Below, piece after piece: positions 18,193 through 27,925 of a stretch of 64,000 nt of DNA (position 1 is the first letter of the stretch; every line of letters starts with the position of its first letter). The stretch spans positions 1-64,000 of the forward strand of contig CAWKGV010000012.1 of NCBI GenBank assembly GCA_963849305.1, in the 5' to 3' direction. A program made the position numbers and the translations under genes. A model generated the notes under the pieces. It saw only the letters and a program-made list of their open reading frames with translations, was not told the DNA's origin and did not search any database. The DNA comes from CAWKGV01 sp963849305 (lineage in GTDB: Bacteria; Pseudomonadota; Alphaproteobacteria; Acetobacterales; Acetobacteraceae).

Positions 18193-19071
18193 ATGGAGGT
18201 TTCGCTTAACCTGCTCGGTAACGCCATCGTCTCCGGCTTGCTGCTCGGCGGCTTCTACGCCGCGGTGACGATCGGGGTGTCGATCTCCTTCGGAATGCTC
18301 GATATCGTCAACATCGCGCATCCGGCCTTTATCGTGCTCGGCTCATATGGCGCCTGGGTGGCGAACGCCCGGCTAGGGGTGGACCCGATCCTGGCGAGCG
18401 TGGTGCTGCTGCCGGCTTTCTATCTGCTCGGAACCGGCATTTATCAGGTCTATCACGTCTCCTTCGAGCGGCGCGGCGATCAAAGCCTGCGGGGGCTGGC
18501 CTTCTTTTTCGGCCTGCTGTTCATCACCGAGGTGGTGCTGGTGCTGGTGTTCGGCGTCGATTACCGGCTGGTGCAGGCGCCCTATATCGGGCCGAGCGTG
18601 CATCTGGGCGTGATCGAGTTGCCGCTTCGGTTGCTGGTGCCGTGCGCGGTAGCGTTGCTGCTGGTGGGCTTGTTGCAACTGTTCCTGTCGCGGAGCTTCA
18701 CCGGGCGGGCGATCCTGGCGGTAGCGCAGGACGAGGTGGCGTTGCGGCTGATGGCGGCCGATCCGGTGCGGATCAAGCGCATTGCCTTCGGCTTGTCGAT
18801 CGCCACTTGCTCGGTCGCGGGGGCGGTGCTGATCGTGATCCAGCCCGTGGAGCCCTCGGTCGCGAGCGATTATATCGGCCGGGTGTTCGCGATCTGCGTG
18901 CTAGGCGGGCTGGGGAGCTTCCCGGGCACCGTGGTCGCCGCGATGGCGCTCGGCGTGATGGAGAACCTGACCGCGACCTTCTATGGCCCGTCCTGGTCGC
19001 CGGCGGTTGCGTTCGGGTTTCTGTTGCTCGCATTGGCGGTACGTCCGGCTGGGCTGTTCGGCAGGCGCTGA
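18193..19071 (+). CDS. LivH-type ABC permease
   Basis: A 292-residue inner-membrane permease of the LivH family. The N-terminus NAIVSGLLLGGFYAAVTIGV and the loop DIVNIAHPAFIVLGSYGAW match the family. The ATG at 18193 comes 7 bases after the preceding stop. It pairs with the LivM protein encoded 3 bases downstream. Hydrophobic segments are distributed as expected for eight or more helices. No lesions are seen. Confidence 0.88.
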   Translation: MEVSLNLLGNAIVSGLLLGGFYAAVTIGVSISFGMLDIVNIAHPAFIVLGSYGAWVANARLGVDPILASVVLLPAFYLLGTGIYQVYHVSFERRGDQSLRGLAFFFGLLFITEVVLVLVFGVDYRLVQAPYIGPSVHLGVIELPLRLLVPCAVALLLVGLLQLFLSRSFTGRAILAVAQDEVALRLMAADPVRIKRIAFGLSIATCSVAGAVLIVIQPVEPSVASDYIGRVFAICVLGGLGSFPGTVVAAMALGVMENLTATFYGPSWSPAVAFGFLLLALAVRPAGLFGRR

Positions 19072-19074
19072 GAC

Positions 19075-20094
19075 ATGCGCAACCTCGTCTTCCTGGTCGC
19101 GATCGCCGCTGCGGCCGCCCTATGTTTCGGCGCCGCGCTGCTGGTCGGCAACGCCTATGTGTTCTTCGCCGGCTACGTGGTGCTGCAATACGTCGTGCTG
19201 GCGACGGCGTGGAATCTGCTGGGCGGCTACACCGGGTACGTCAATTTCGGTGTGGCGGGATTCTTCGCGCTTGGCGCCTACTGCACGGTGACGCTGGTGA
19301 ACCTCACGCCGCTCCCCCTGCCGGTGCTGATGCTGGCCGGGGGCGTGGTGTCGGGCGTGATCGGCCTCGGCATGGGGTATCTCACGCTGCGGCTGCGGGG
19401 CGCGTTCTTCTCCATCGCCACCCTGGCGATGGCGGTGGTGATGCAGACCTTGATGGTCAACTGGGATTTCGTCGGCGGCTCCGGCGGCGCCTATATCGTC
19501 CGGCCTAGTAAGGCGCCGCTGCTCGGGATCGACTACATCGAGTATCTGTTCCTGCTGATGCTGGCGCTCGCGGTTGGTGCGATCGCGCTGGCACGCGGCA
19601 TCGAGCGGTCGCGGCTCGGGCACGGGTTCGCCTCCATCCGCGATGACGAGCTGGCGGCCGAGGCATCCGGCGTACCGACTTTGCGCCTCAAGCTGCTTGC
19701 CACCACGCTTTCCGGCGGGTTGATGGGCATGGCCGGGGCGCCGCTGCCGTTCTATGTGACCTTCCTCGATCCTAGCTCGGCGTTCAGCCTGGGCTACGCG
19801 GTGAACAGCATCGCCATGCCGCTGATCGGCGGCACCGCGAGCTGGCCCGGTCCGGTGATCGGGGCGGTACTGCTGGGTACTTTGCAGCAGGTTACGACAG
19901 TGACGATCTCCTCGGCGCTCAACCTGCTGATCGTAGGCGTGGTACTGGTGGGCTTCGTGATCGCGGCGCCGAACGGGATCCTCGGGCTGTTCTCCGGGCT
20001 CCGGCGGTCCGCCCCGCGCCCAACCCCCTCCCGCAAGCCGGGCGGGCTTGTTTCTCCCCCTCCCCTTGCGGGAGGGGGCCGGCGAGAGGGGTAA
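19075..20094 (+). CDS. LivM-type ABC permease with repeat-derived tail
   Basis: A 339-residue LivM-family permease with the typical VLATAWNLLGGYTGYVNFG segment and about ten hydrophobic stretches. The last about 25 residues (RPTPSRKPGG through PPPLAGGGRREG) are not family-like and are encoded by a palindromic repeat at 20056-20078, so an insertion of that repeat seems to have replaced the original end. The membrane core is complete. It is followed by livG 7 bases later. Confidence 0.87.
   Translation: MRNLVFLVAIAAAAALCFGAALLVGNAYVFFAGYVVLQYVVLATAWNLLGGYTGYVNFGVAGFFALGAYCTVTLVNLTPLPLPVLMLAGGVVSGVIGLGMGYLTLRLRGAFFSIATLAMAVVMQTLMVNWDFVGGSGGAYIVRPSKAPLLGIDYIEYLFLLMLALAVGAIALARGIERSRLGHGFASIRDDELAAEASGVPTLRLKLLATTLSGGLMGMAGAPLPFYVTFLDPSSAFSLGYAVNSIAMPLIGGTASWPGPVIGAVLLGTLQQVTTVTISSALNLLIVGVVLVGFVIAAPNGILGLFSGLRRSAPRPTPSRKPGGLVSPPPLAGGGRREG
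20056..20078. repeat. Palindromic CCCCCTCCC/GGGAGGGGG hairpin element
   Basis: A 9-bp perfect inverted repeat with a CTTGC loop lies within the last codons of livM. Similar C-rich hairpins are common dispersed elements in GC-rich alphaproteobacteria. Its position between livM and livG might affect the relative expression of the two genes. Confidence 0.7.
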
Positions 20095-20101
20095 GCCCCG
20101 C

Positions 20102-20824
20102 ATGACCGCTTTGCTGGAAGCGTCCGGAATCGCTAAGCGGTTCGGCGGCTTCGTGGCGCTCGACAGCATCGATCTCGCGGTGCGGGCGGGCGAGCGCGTC
20201 GGGCTGATCGGACCGAACGGCTCGGGCAAGAGTACGCTGGTGAATTGCCTGTGCGGCACGCTGCGCCACGAAGCTGGCAGCGTGCGTTTCGATGGACAGG
20301 TGCTGAACGGGATGCCGGCGCACCGGCGCACGCGGCTCGGCCTGTCGCGCAGCTTCCAGCTCCCGCGTCCGTTCGCTACCCTGACGGTGGCCGAGAACCT
20401 GCGCATCCCGATCGCCTACGCGGTGGCGCGGCGCATGACGGAGGAGCAGGTGGAAGCGCGCTGCGCGGCGCTGCTGGCATCGGTCAGGCTGGCGGACAAG
20501 GCGGCGCTGCTACCCGGCGGGCTAACGCAGATCGAGATGCGCAAGCTGGAGCTGGCGCGCGCGATGGCCGCTGAGCCCAAGCTGCTGATCGCCGACGAGG
20601 CGATGGCGGGCCTGTCGCACGGCGAGGTGGACGATATATTGGCGCTGCTGATGCGGCTGAACGCCGAGGGCGTGACGGTGATCATGATCGAGCACATCAT
20701 GCGCGCGGTAATGCAATTCTCCGAAAGGCTGGTGGTGCTGGTCGCAGGCCGCAAGATCGCCGATGGGGCGCCGGCTGATGTGATCCGCAATCCCGAGGTG
20801 GAGCGGGCTTATCTTGGGGAGTGA
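20102..20824 (+). CDS. LivG-type ABC transporter ATPase
   Basis: A 240-residue ABC ATPase. Walker A is GPNGSGKST and Walker B is LLIADEAMAGLS, with the signature region LTQIEMRKLELARAMA, a non-canonical form shared by many LivG proteins. The ATG at 20102 begins MTALLEASGIAKRFGG, which is the normal domain start. It powers the LivHM permease encoded immediately upstream. The partner LivF lies 2.5 kb downstream beyond an inserted opposite-strand cassette. Confidence 0.88.
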   Translation: MTALLEASGIAKRFGGFVALDSIDLAVRAGERVGLIGPNGSGKSTLVNCLCGTLRHEAGSVRFDGQVLNGMPAHRRTRLGLSRSFQLPRPFATLTVAENLRIPIAYAVARRMTEEQVEARCAALLASVRLADKAALLPGGLTQIEMRKLELARAMAAEPKLLIADEAMAGLSHGEVDDILALLMRLNAEGVTVIMIEHIMRAVMQFSERLVVLVAGRKIADGAPADVIRNPEVERAYLGE

Positions 20825-20854
20825 TACCCACGTCTCTTAGTTCCGACCTCTCCG

Positions 20855-20944
20855 CGTCATGGTCGGCGAAGGCCGACCATCCATGACTTGCACGCCGTGA
20901 TGCCGAAGCAAGTCGTAGATCCTCGGCCCTCGCCGAGGATAACG
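20855..20944. repeat. Three-hairpin palindromic repeat, copy A
   Basis: A 90-bp dyad element: CGTCAT at the left and ATAACG at the right enclose two hairpins (GGTCGG...CCGACC and CCTCGG...CCGAGG) and inner ends CCATGACTTG/CAAGTCGTAGA that pair with each other. It has the same plan as copy B at 46056. It sits between the convergent livG and DUF779 ends, where it could act as a bidirectional terminator or be a REP-like mobile repeat. Confidence 0.65.
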
Positions 20945-20976
20945 GCAGGGGGCGGTGATACGAGGCGAGCGCCCGC

Positions 20977-21367
20977 TTACGCCGCGCGCGCGCCGGTCGA
21001 GGGCGGGGCGGCGGCCTGCAATTCCGCGGACTCGGCGTCGGTGAAGACGCGCGAGCGCGTCAAGAACCTTAGACCCTCGGGCGCTTCCAGCGAGAACCCG
21101 CCGCCACGGCCCTTCACCACGTCGATGATGAGCTGCGTGTGCCGCCAGGTACTCGAATTGCGCCGCCCCGATGTAGAACGGACAGCCGGCGATCTCACCG
21201 ATCAGGATGTCCTGTGCGCCCACTCGGAACTCGCCGAGCGGGTAGCACATAGGCGAACTGCCGTCGCAACAGCCGCCGGACTGGTGGAACAGCAGCGCGC
21301 CGTTCGTGGCGATCAATCGCTCGATCACGGCGGTCGCTTCCGGCGTGACCAGGACTCGCTCGACCAT
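20977..21367 (-). pseudogene. DUF779 protein gene with a +1 frameshift
   Basis: DUF779 proteins are about 120 residues and usually follow acetaldehyde dehydrogenase genes. The first frame gives MVERVLVTPEATAVIERL, the Cys-rich SGGCCDGSSPMC and YIGAAQFEY. The expected continuation WRHTQLIIDVVKGRGGGF is found in another frame. One extra base (G on the plus strand at 21148-21149) accounts for the break. With it removed the gene is complete. Either this is a recent inactivation or a sequencing error. Role unknown; thiol or metal handling for the dehydrogenase is possible. Confidence 0.8.
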
Positions 21368-21427
21368 GTGACCCCCGTGCCTCGCTCGCGTGCGCAGGGC
21401 GCGGCAGTGGCCGCACCCTGCTGTTGC

Positions 21428-22948
<1,521 letters not shown>

Positions 22949-23308
22949 GAATCAAATTCTCCCTAAAGGCCGCGTTTGCCCGTGCGGGCCGACGCGGTGC
23001 TGGTTGTTATCGGTTGTTAAGCCGCGTCGTGTGCGTACGCGGGGGTCGTTACATCCCGTTGAGATGCGACGATACAACATGCCGGTGCGGCTATAAGTTC
23101 AGTGCGCAGGGCTGAAGTGGTGCAGGTGCGTAATGCGCCAAATTGATATGGTGGGTCTTTGACCCGAGAGGAAGAGGCGGGGACGTATTATTGTCCGCTG
23201 GGCAGGAAAAGCCCCCGGCCACGACGAACATCATGCCTCGCCGTTCGGCCGGGACGCTGACAGCATTTTGCCTATTGTGCCATGACGACAGGGAAGGGCC
23301 TCGCGCAA
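22949..23308. other. Intergenic region between divergent ald and livF
   Basis: About 360 bases with no gene. It should carry the aldehyde dehydrogenase promoter on the minus strand and a promoter or read-through for livF on the plus strand. I looked for a sigma-54 site (GG-N10-GC), as found for some ald genes, and saw none that fits. Confidence 0.4.
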
Positions 23309-24040
23309 ATGCCCGCCAGCCTCACCATCGACAACGTCAGCGCCGGCTACGGCGCGGTGCGGGTGCTCGATGGGGTGACGGTCGCGGTGCGGGCGGGCGA
23401 GACGGTCGCCTTGCTCGGCACCAACGGCAACGGCAAATCGACCTTGATGAAATGCGTGATGGGCATGGTGCGCCCGACCGCCGGACGCATCGTCGCCGAG
23501 ATTGACGGAGCCGCACGCGACCTGGCGCGGCTCGCGACCGAAGAGATCGTCGATCTCGGCATCGGCTTCGTCCCCGAAGGTCGGCGGCTGTTCCCCAGGC
23601 TGACGGTGGCCGAGAACCTGCTGATGGGCGCCTTCCGGCACGCGGCGCGGGCGTCGATCGCGCGCAACCTGGAATTCTGTTTCGAGACCTTCCCGCGCCT
23701 GAAGGAGCGGCGGCGGCAGCTCGCCGGATCGATGAGCGGCGGCGAGCAGCAAATGCTGGCGCTGGCCCGCGCGCTGATGTCCTCGCCGCGCATCCTGCTG
23801 ATCGACGAACCCTCGGTGGGCTTGGCGCCGGTATTGGTGCGGCGGACCATCGACAAGATCGCCGAGTTGAAGGCGGGCTACCATCTGACAGTGCTTATGG
23901 CCGAGCAGAACTTCACCCAGGCGATCCGGATCGCGGACCGGGGCTATGTGATCGTGCATGGTCGGATCGAATTCGCCGGAGAATCGACCGAGGAGCTGAA
24001 CAACAACGAGCTGATCAGGCGATTTTACTTGGGGTTATGA
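23309..24040 (+). CDS. LivF-type ABC transporter ATPase
   Basis: A 243-residue ABC ATPase. Walker A is GTNGNGKST, the signature is MSGGEQQ and Walker B is ILLIDEPSVGLAP. The C-terminus ends with the IRRFYLGL pattern of LivF proteins. The ATG at 23309 follows GGAAGGG by 10 bases; the ATG at 23282 has no ribosome binding site. It is the missing second ATPase for the livH-livM-livG genes at 18193-20824. Confidence 0.9.
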   Translation: MPASLTIDNVSAGYGAVRVLDGVTVAVRAGETVALLGTNGNGKSTLMKCVMGMVRPTAGRIVAEIDGAARDLARLATEEIVDLGIGFVPEGRRLFPRLTVAENLLMGAFRHAARASIARNLEFCFETFPRLKERRRQLAGSMSGGEQQMLALARALMSSPRILLIDEPSVGLAPVLVRRTIDKIAELKAGYHLTVLMAEQNFTQAIRIADRGYVIVHGRIEFAGESTEELNNNELIRRFYLGL

Positions 24041-24297
24041 CAATTTGGCGCGGATGTGTATCGTGTCACAACGGCGTTACATCGAAGACATTTATCTGGA
24101 TGTCCGCACCCCAGCCGGCAGAACGCGGTAACGGAGCGGAGCGACTGTCTTGAAGGTCAAGGGTCGAAATGAGCGTCGAAGGGTCGTCCGCGTCGCCCGG
24201 GGGTTCAAGGCTGGCGCTGTCGCGCCCCCGCCTTCGGCGGCTTGCGGCCTTGAGCCGCCGGACGCCGCGGACGCAGGTGCGGGGATGCTGTCGACGG

Positions 24298-25254
24298 TCA
24301 GGACTGGGCGTGCGCCCATGTCGCATTGTCGCGCAGGATGGCGTTGAGGGTGGTGAGCAGCTTGCGCATGACGGCGACCAGGGCGAGCCGCGCGGGTTTG
24401 CCGGCTTGGCGCAGCCGTTGGTAGAAGCGGCGCAGCGGCGGATTGCGCCGGATCGCGACCAGACAGGCCATATAGAGCGGCGCGCGCACCGCGACCCGAC
24501 CGCCTTGGATGCGTCGCTTGCCGCGATAACGGCCGCTATCGCGGTTCATCGGCGCGACGCCCGCCAGAGCCGCGATCTGGTGGCGATCGACGGTGCCGAG
24601 TTCCGGCAGTTCGACGATCAGCGTGCGGGCGATGACGTCGCCGATGCCCGGGACGCTCTTGAGCAGGTCCTGCTTGGCGCAGAACACCGGGCTGTCCTCG
24701 ATCAGCTTGTCGATGGCGCGGTCGATGCGCTCACGCTCGGCCTGCAAGCTGCGCAGGATGGTCTTGAACGAACGCTGGGCGAGCTTGTCGGCGGCTTTGC
24801 CGAGGCGCTGCTTCTCGGCGTTGATCATGACCACGAGCTGGCGGCGTCGCGCGAGCAGCTCGCGCAGGCGCAGCGAGAGCGCATCGGGCATCGGCTTCGG
24901 CTCGGGCCGGATGGCATCGGCGAAATGGGCGATGACGCCGGCATCGATGGCGTCGGTCTTGGCGAGCCGGCCGATCGCGCCGGCGAATTTGCGCACCTGA
25001 CGTGGGTTGACGATGGCGACCGGCAGGCCGGCCTCGGCCAGCGCCGCGGCGACGACGCCCTCATAGCCGCCGCTCGCCTCCATGGTGACGAGCTTCGGCC
25101 GCAACGGCTGCAAGCGGCTCGCCAGGTCGGCCAGGCCGTCGGGGTCGGTCGTGCAGACGAACCCGGTGCCGTCCGGGCGAACATGCACGTCGACCCGGCC
25201 CTTGGAGACGTCGATGCCGACGAAACGGTCGGCGGTGGTCGGCTCATCCATCAC
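24298..25254 (-). CDS. IS110-family DEDD transposase/recombinase
   Basis: A 318-residue IS110 recombinase. The RuvC-like N-terminal domain shows the DEDD set as D15 (GIDVSK), E59 (VTMEASGG), D101 and D104 (KTDAIDA). The C-terminal Transposase_20 domain has SVPGIGDVIA and the catalytic serine S240 in RDSGRYRGKRR. Length and motifs are complete, so it could be active. Members of this family recombine target and donor DNA under guidance of a bridge RNA made from the element's noncoding end. Confidence 0.93.
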   Translation of the reverse strand: MMDEPTTADRFVGIDVSKGRVDVHVRPDGTGFVCTTDPDGLADLASRLQPLRPKLVTMEASGGYEGVVAAALAEAGLPVAIVNPRQVRKFAGAIGRLAKTDAIDAGVIAHFADAIRPEPKPMPDALSLRLRELLARRRQLVVMINAEKQRLGKAADKLAQRSFKTILRSLQAERERIDRAIDKLIEDSPVFCAKQDLLKSVPGIGDVIARTLIVELPELGTVDRHQIAALAGVAPMNRDSGRYRGKRRIQGGRVAVRAPLYMACLVAIRRNPPLRRFYQRLRQAGKPARLALVAVMRKLLTTLNAILRDNATWAHAQS

Positions 25255-25412
25255 CCATCCTCCTCGATGCGGGCTCGGGCCCAGACGACTGTTCGGGCTT
25301 ACGGACGACCGGCCGGCGCCACACGCTCCCTCGCGGCCTCAAGGACCAGGAACCATTCGGGCTACCGGCCGGGCTCGGCGGGCCAGCGTAGCAACGCCAA
25401 CCAAGCAATGCC
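25255..25412 (-). ncRNA. Candidate IS110 bridge RNA region
   Basis: In the IS110 group the RNA that base-pairs with target and donor DNA is encoded in the noncoding part 5' of the recombinase gene. The 158 bases here have no open frame, lie in that position, and contain GC-rich self-complementary segments (for example ACCGGCCGG at about 25309 and ACCGGCCGG near 25368). The call rests on position and family knowledge. The loops that pair with target and donor were not derived. Confidence 0.35.
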
Positions 25413-25430
25413 GAGATAGGAGGAACCATC

Positions 25431-26359
25431 ATGACTGAACAGACCCCGATCTACACCTTCCTGACGGCTAATGTCCCTAATGATACGTTTTCGCAACGGC
25501 TTGGTGTCAACGACTTCAACCAAATCGCCGGGTATCATAACCAGGCAGGCTTCACGCTCACGCTGCCGAACAACTTCACTACCGAGAATTTCCCGGGCTC
25601 GGCGATGACCCAGGTTGTGGGGATCAATAATTTCGGCATCACCGATGGGTTCTATGTCGACCAGGGCGGCACGACCCACGGCTTCAACGATAACGACGGC
25701 ACTTTCACGACGGCGGACGCGCCGAACACCGCTTTCAACCAATTGCTCAGGATCAACGATCTCGGGCAGGAGGCAGGATACAGCTCGCTCGACCCGGCCG
25801 GCCAGGTCAACCAGCTCGCCTATGTGCGCCAGGCCAACGGCACGATCACGTACCTAGATAACGCCACCCACACGCTGAACTTGCCAGCCAACGTGAACAG
25901 CCAGGCAACCGGCATCACCGATCGGGGCGAAGTCGTCGGCTTCTTCCTGCCCACGCCACCACGTCGGACGGTTTCATCCTGGATCACGGCAAGCTGACCA
26001 CGCTGGAAGTCCCCGGCTCGACCTTCACCCAGGCGCTGGTCGGGTTCTACAACGACGCGAACGGCAACGCGAACGGGTTCATCTACGACGACGGCAAGTT
26101 CACGACGGTGGACGCGCCGGGCGCGACCCAGACGACTATCAACGGCATTAACGACTTCGGCAACATCGTCGGTTTTTTCCAGGACGCGGCGGGGAACACC
26201 AACGGCCTGGCCGGCAGCCCGCTGCATGGCCTGAGTGATTTCGCGCTTGCGCCGGAGTTGGTGAAGGATCTCACATCCGGACATGGCGCAGGAGGGAGCG
26301 CGTACAGCGCGCTCGACGCGTCAGCACAGGCGCTCATCTCGGTCGCGCTTCCAAGCTAG
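25431..26359 (+). pseudogene. HAF-repeat (extracellular repeat) protein gene, frameshifted
   Basis: The protein consists of about six repeats of roughly 40 residues with the pattern G-I-N-x-x-G-x-x-x-G-F/Y (LGVNDFNQIAGY, VGINNFGITDGF, TGITDRGEVVGF, NGINDFGNIVGF), known as HAF or extracellular repeats. The first frame runs to about 25955; after loss of one base the repeats continue in a second frame (TTSDGFILDHGKLTTLEVPG) to the TAG at 26357-26359. Repeat five also lacks about nine residues. AGGAGG precedes the ATG. There is no signal peptide. The gene is boxed in by an IS110 element and an IS1182 element. Confidence 0.75.
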
Positions 26360-27811
26360 CAGCCTGTCGGATTGAGATACCCGATCACGCGATCCGTGGC
26401 TAGAATCGGCGGATGTCGAATTTTGTGCCGTTCAACCGCGACCAGGCCTTTCTGCTGCCGCCCGACCTAAAGACTTGGCTGCCGGAGGATGATCTTGCGC
26501 ACTTCGTGGTGGCCGCGGTGGAGCGGGTACCGCTCGGGGCGTTCCGAGTGGCGGAGCGAGCGTGCGGCAAGCCGCAGTATCACCCGCGGCTGATGCTGGC
26601 GCTGCTGATCTACAGCTACGCCAACGGCATCTTCTCGTCGCGGCGGATCGAGCGGGCAACCTACCGTGACATCGCGGTTCGCTTCGTGGCGGCCAACCTG
26701 CACCCCGACCACGACACGATCGCGGTGTTCCGACGCTCGAACAAAGCGGCCTTCGAGGCGGCCTTCCTGCAAGTGCTGCTGCTGGCGCGCGAGAGTGGGC
26801 TGCTGCGGCTCGGCACGGTGTCGATCGATGGGACCAAGATCGACGCCAATGCCTCGAAGATCCGCTCCGTGCGCTACGACCGGGCGCAGGAATTGCGGGC
26901 CAAGCTGGCGGCTGACATCGCCGCGCTGACCGCGCAGGCCGAAGCGGCCGACGCCGGGGACCACGACCCGCAAGCGTTGCCGGCAGAACTGGCCCGGCGC
27001 AACGCGCTCCAGGCGAAGCTCGATGCTGCCTGCGAGCGGCTGGAAGCCGAGGCACGCGCCGAAGCTGAGGCCGCCCGCCCAGCTTATGAGGCCAAGAAGG
27101 CCGCCTATGACGCCAAGAACGGGCGTCGCGGCCGGCCGCCGAAACCGCCCGATGATACGCCGCCACCAGAGCGACAAAGCAACCTGACGGACCCGGACAG
27201 CGCCCTGATGCGACGCTCGGATGCGCATGAATACCGCCAAGCCTACAACGCACAGGCGGTGGTGTGCGCCGACGGTGCGCAACTGATCCTGGCGACCAAC
27301 CTGGTCGCGACCCCAGCCGATGCGCCGAGCTTTGCCGCGACTACCCTGGCAATGGAAACAACCATTGGCCTACCCAAGATCGTTCTGGCCGATACCGGTT
27401 TTGCCAGCGGCCCAGCGGTGGCGGACCTGCACGCACATGGCATCGAGCCATTGGTGGCGATCGGGCGGACCCAGCCGCACCGGCCCTACGACTTCCGTCC
27501 GCCGCCGCCGCAAACCACGCCGCGCCGGATCACCGAGCCTTGGCGCCTGGCGATGAAAGCCAAGCTGGAGACCGAAGATGCCAAGAACCTCTACAAAAGA
27601 CGCAAGCAGACCATCGAACCGGTGTTTGGCATCATCAAGAGCGCCATGGGCTTCGTCCGCTTCCACCTGCGCGGCATCCAAAAGGTTGCCGCCGAGTGGA
27701 CCCTGACCGCGCTCGCCTACAACTGCAGGCGAATCGCCCGCCTGCAGGCGGCGTGAACACCCCAGCCGGCTTGCTCATTGGCTCAGCCGGCAGGCTGAAT
27801 CCGACAGGCTG
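26360..27811 (+). mobile_element. IS1182-family insertion sequence, intact ends
   Basis: The 1,452-bp element has terminal inverted repeats that begin CAGCCTGTCGGATT at both ends (left 26360-26373, right complement ending at 27811). Both ends are flanked by CTAG (26356-26359 and 27812-27815), a 4-bp target duplication. The left CTAG supplies the stop codon of the HAF-repeat gene. Intact ends and an intact transposase point to a recent insertion. Confidence 0.9.
26413..27756 (+). CDS. IS1182-family transposase
   Basis: A 447-residue DDE transposase. An N-terminal DUF772 domain (about 15-95) is followed by the catalytic D139 (VSIDGTKIDANASK), D327 (VLADTGFASG) and E402 (QTIEPVFGIIKS). An Ala/Glu-rich helical insertion occupies about 155-235. 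There is no frameshift. The start lies 53 bases inside the left inverted repeat. Confidence 0.92.
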   Translation: MSNFVPFNRDQAFLLPPDLKTWLPEDDLAHFVVAAVERVPLGAFRVAERACGKPQYHPRLMLALLIYSYANGIFSSRRIERATYRDIAVRFVAANLHPDHDTIAVFRRSNKAAFEAAFLQVLLLARESGLLRLGTVSIDGTKIDANASKIRSVRYDRAQELRAKLAADIAALTAQAEAADAGDHDPQALPAELARRNALQAKLDAACERLEAEARAEAEAARPAYEAKKAAYDAKNGRRGRPPKPPDDTPPPERQSNLTDPDSALMRRSDAHEYRQAYNAQAVVCADGAQLILATNLVATPADAPSFAATTLAMETTIGLPKIVLADTGFASGPAVADLHAHGIEPLVAIGRTQPHRPYDFRPPPPQTTPRRITEPWRLAMKAKLETEDAKNLYKRRKQTIEPVFGIIKSAMGFVRFHLRGIQKVAAEWTLTALAYNCRRIARLQAA

Positions 27812-27833
27812 CTAGAGCGCTCTCGCACCCACT

Positions 27834-27888
27834 GTCTGCCGCTTCGCCCCTCACCAAGCCCGGCCGGGTGAGGGCTGGAGCGGCAGAC
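27834..27888. repeat. Two-tier inverted repeat beside the IS1182 element
   Basis: GTCTGCCGCT at 27834-27843 pairs with AGCGGCAGAC at 27879-27888, and inside it CCCTCACC at 27848-27855 pairs with GGTGAGGG at 27867-27874. It lies downstream of the minus-strand isomerase gene. The nearby T-run precedes the hairpin on that strand, so it is not a standard intrinsic terminator. Confidence 0.7.
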
Positions 27889-27925
27889 GGCCTTCAAAAA
27901 AAGCGGTCGAGGCCGGCCCGATCGG

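Larger units (their letters stand above)
24298..25412 (-). mobile_element. IS110-family element (minimal extent)
   Basis: The element contains an intact IS110 transposase gene and about 160 bases of noncoding DNA upstream of it. The upstream limit is set by the AGGAGG ribosome binding site of the HAF-repeat gene at about 25418. IS110 elements lack clear terminal inverted repeats, so the downstream end, somewhere in 24041-24297, could not be placed. The insertion sits directly in front of the HAF-repeat gene and has probably separated it from its promoter. Confidence 0.6.

Noticed and set aside
22949..23281. Sigma-54 promoter for the aldehyde dehydrogenase
   Set aside because: GG and GC dinucleotides are present but not at the required 10-base spacing with the usual context.
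24169..25419. A 416-codon frame opposite the IS110 transposase
   Set aside because: The minus strand has the DEDD motifs and catalytic serine; the plus-strand frame has none.
27834..27900. Intrinsic terminator for the isomerase gene
   Set aside because: The inverted repeat is strong, but on the transcribed strand the T-run lies before the hairpin, not after it.
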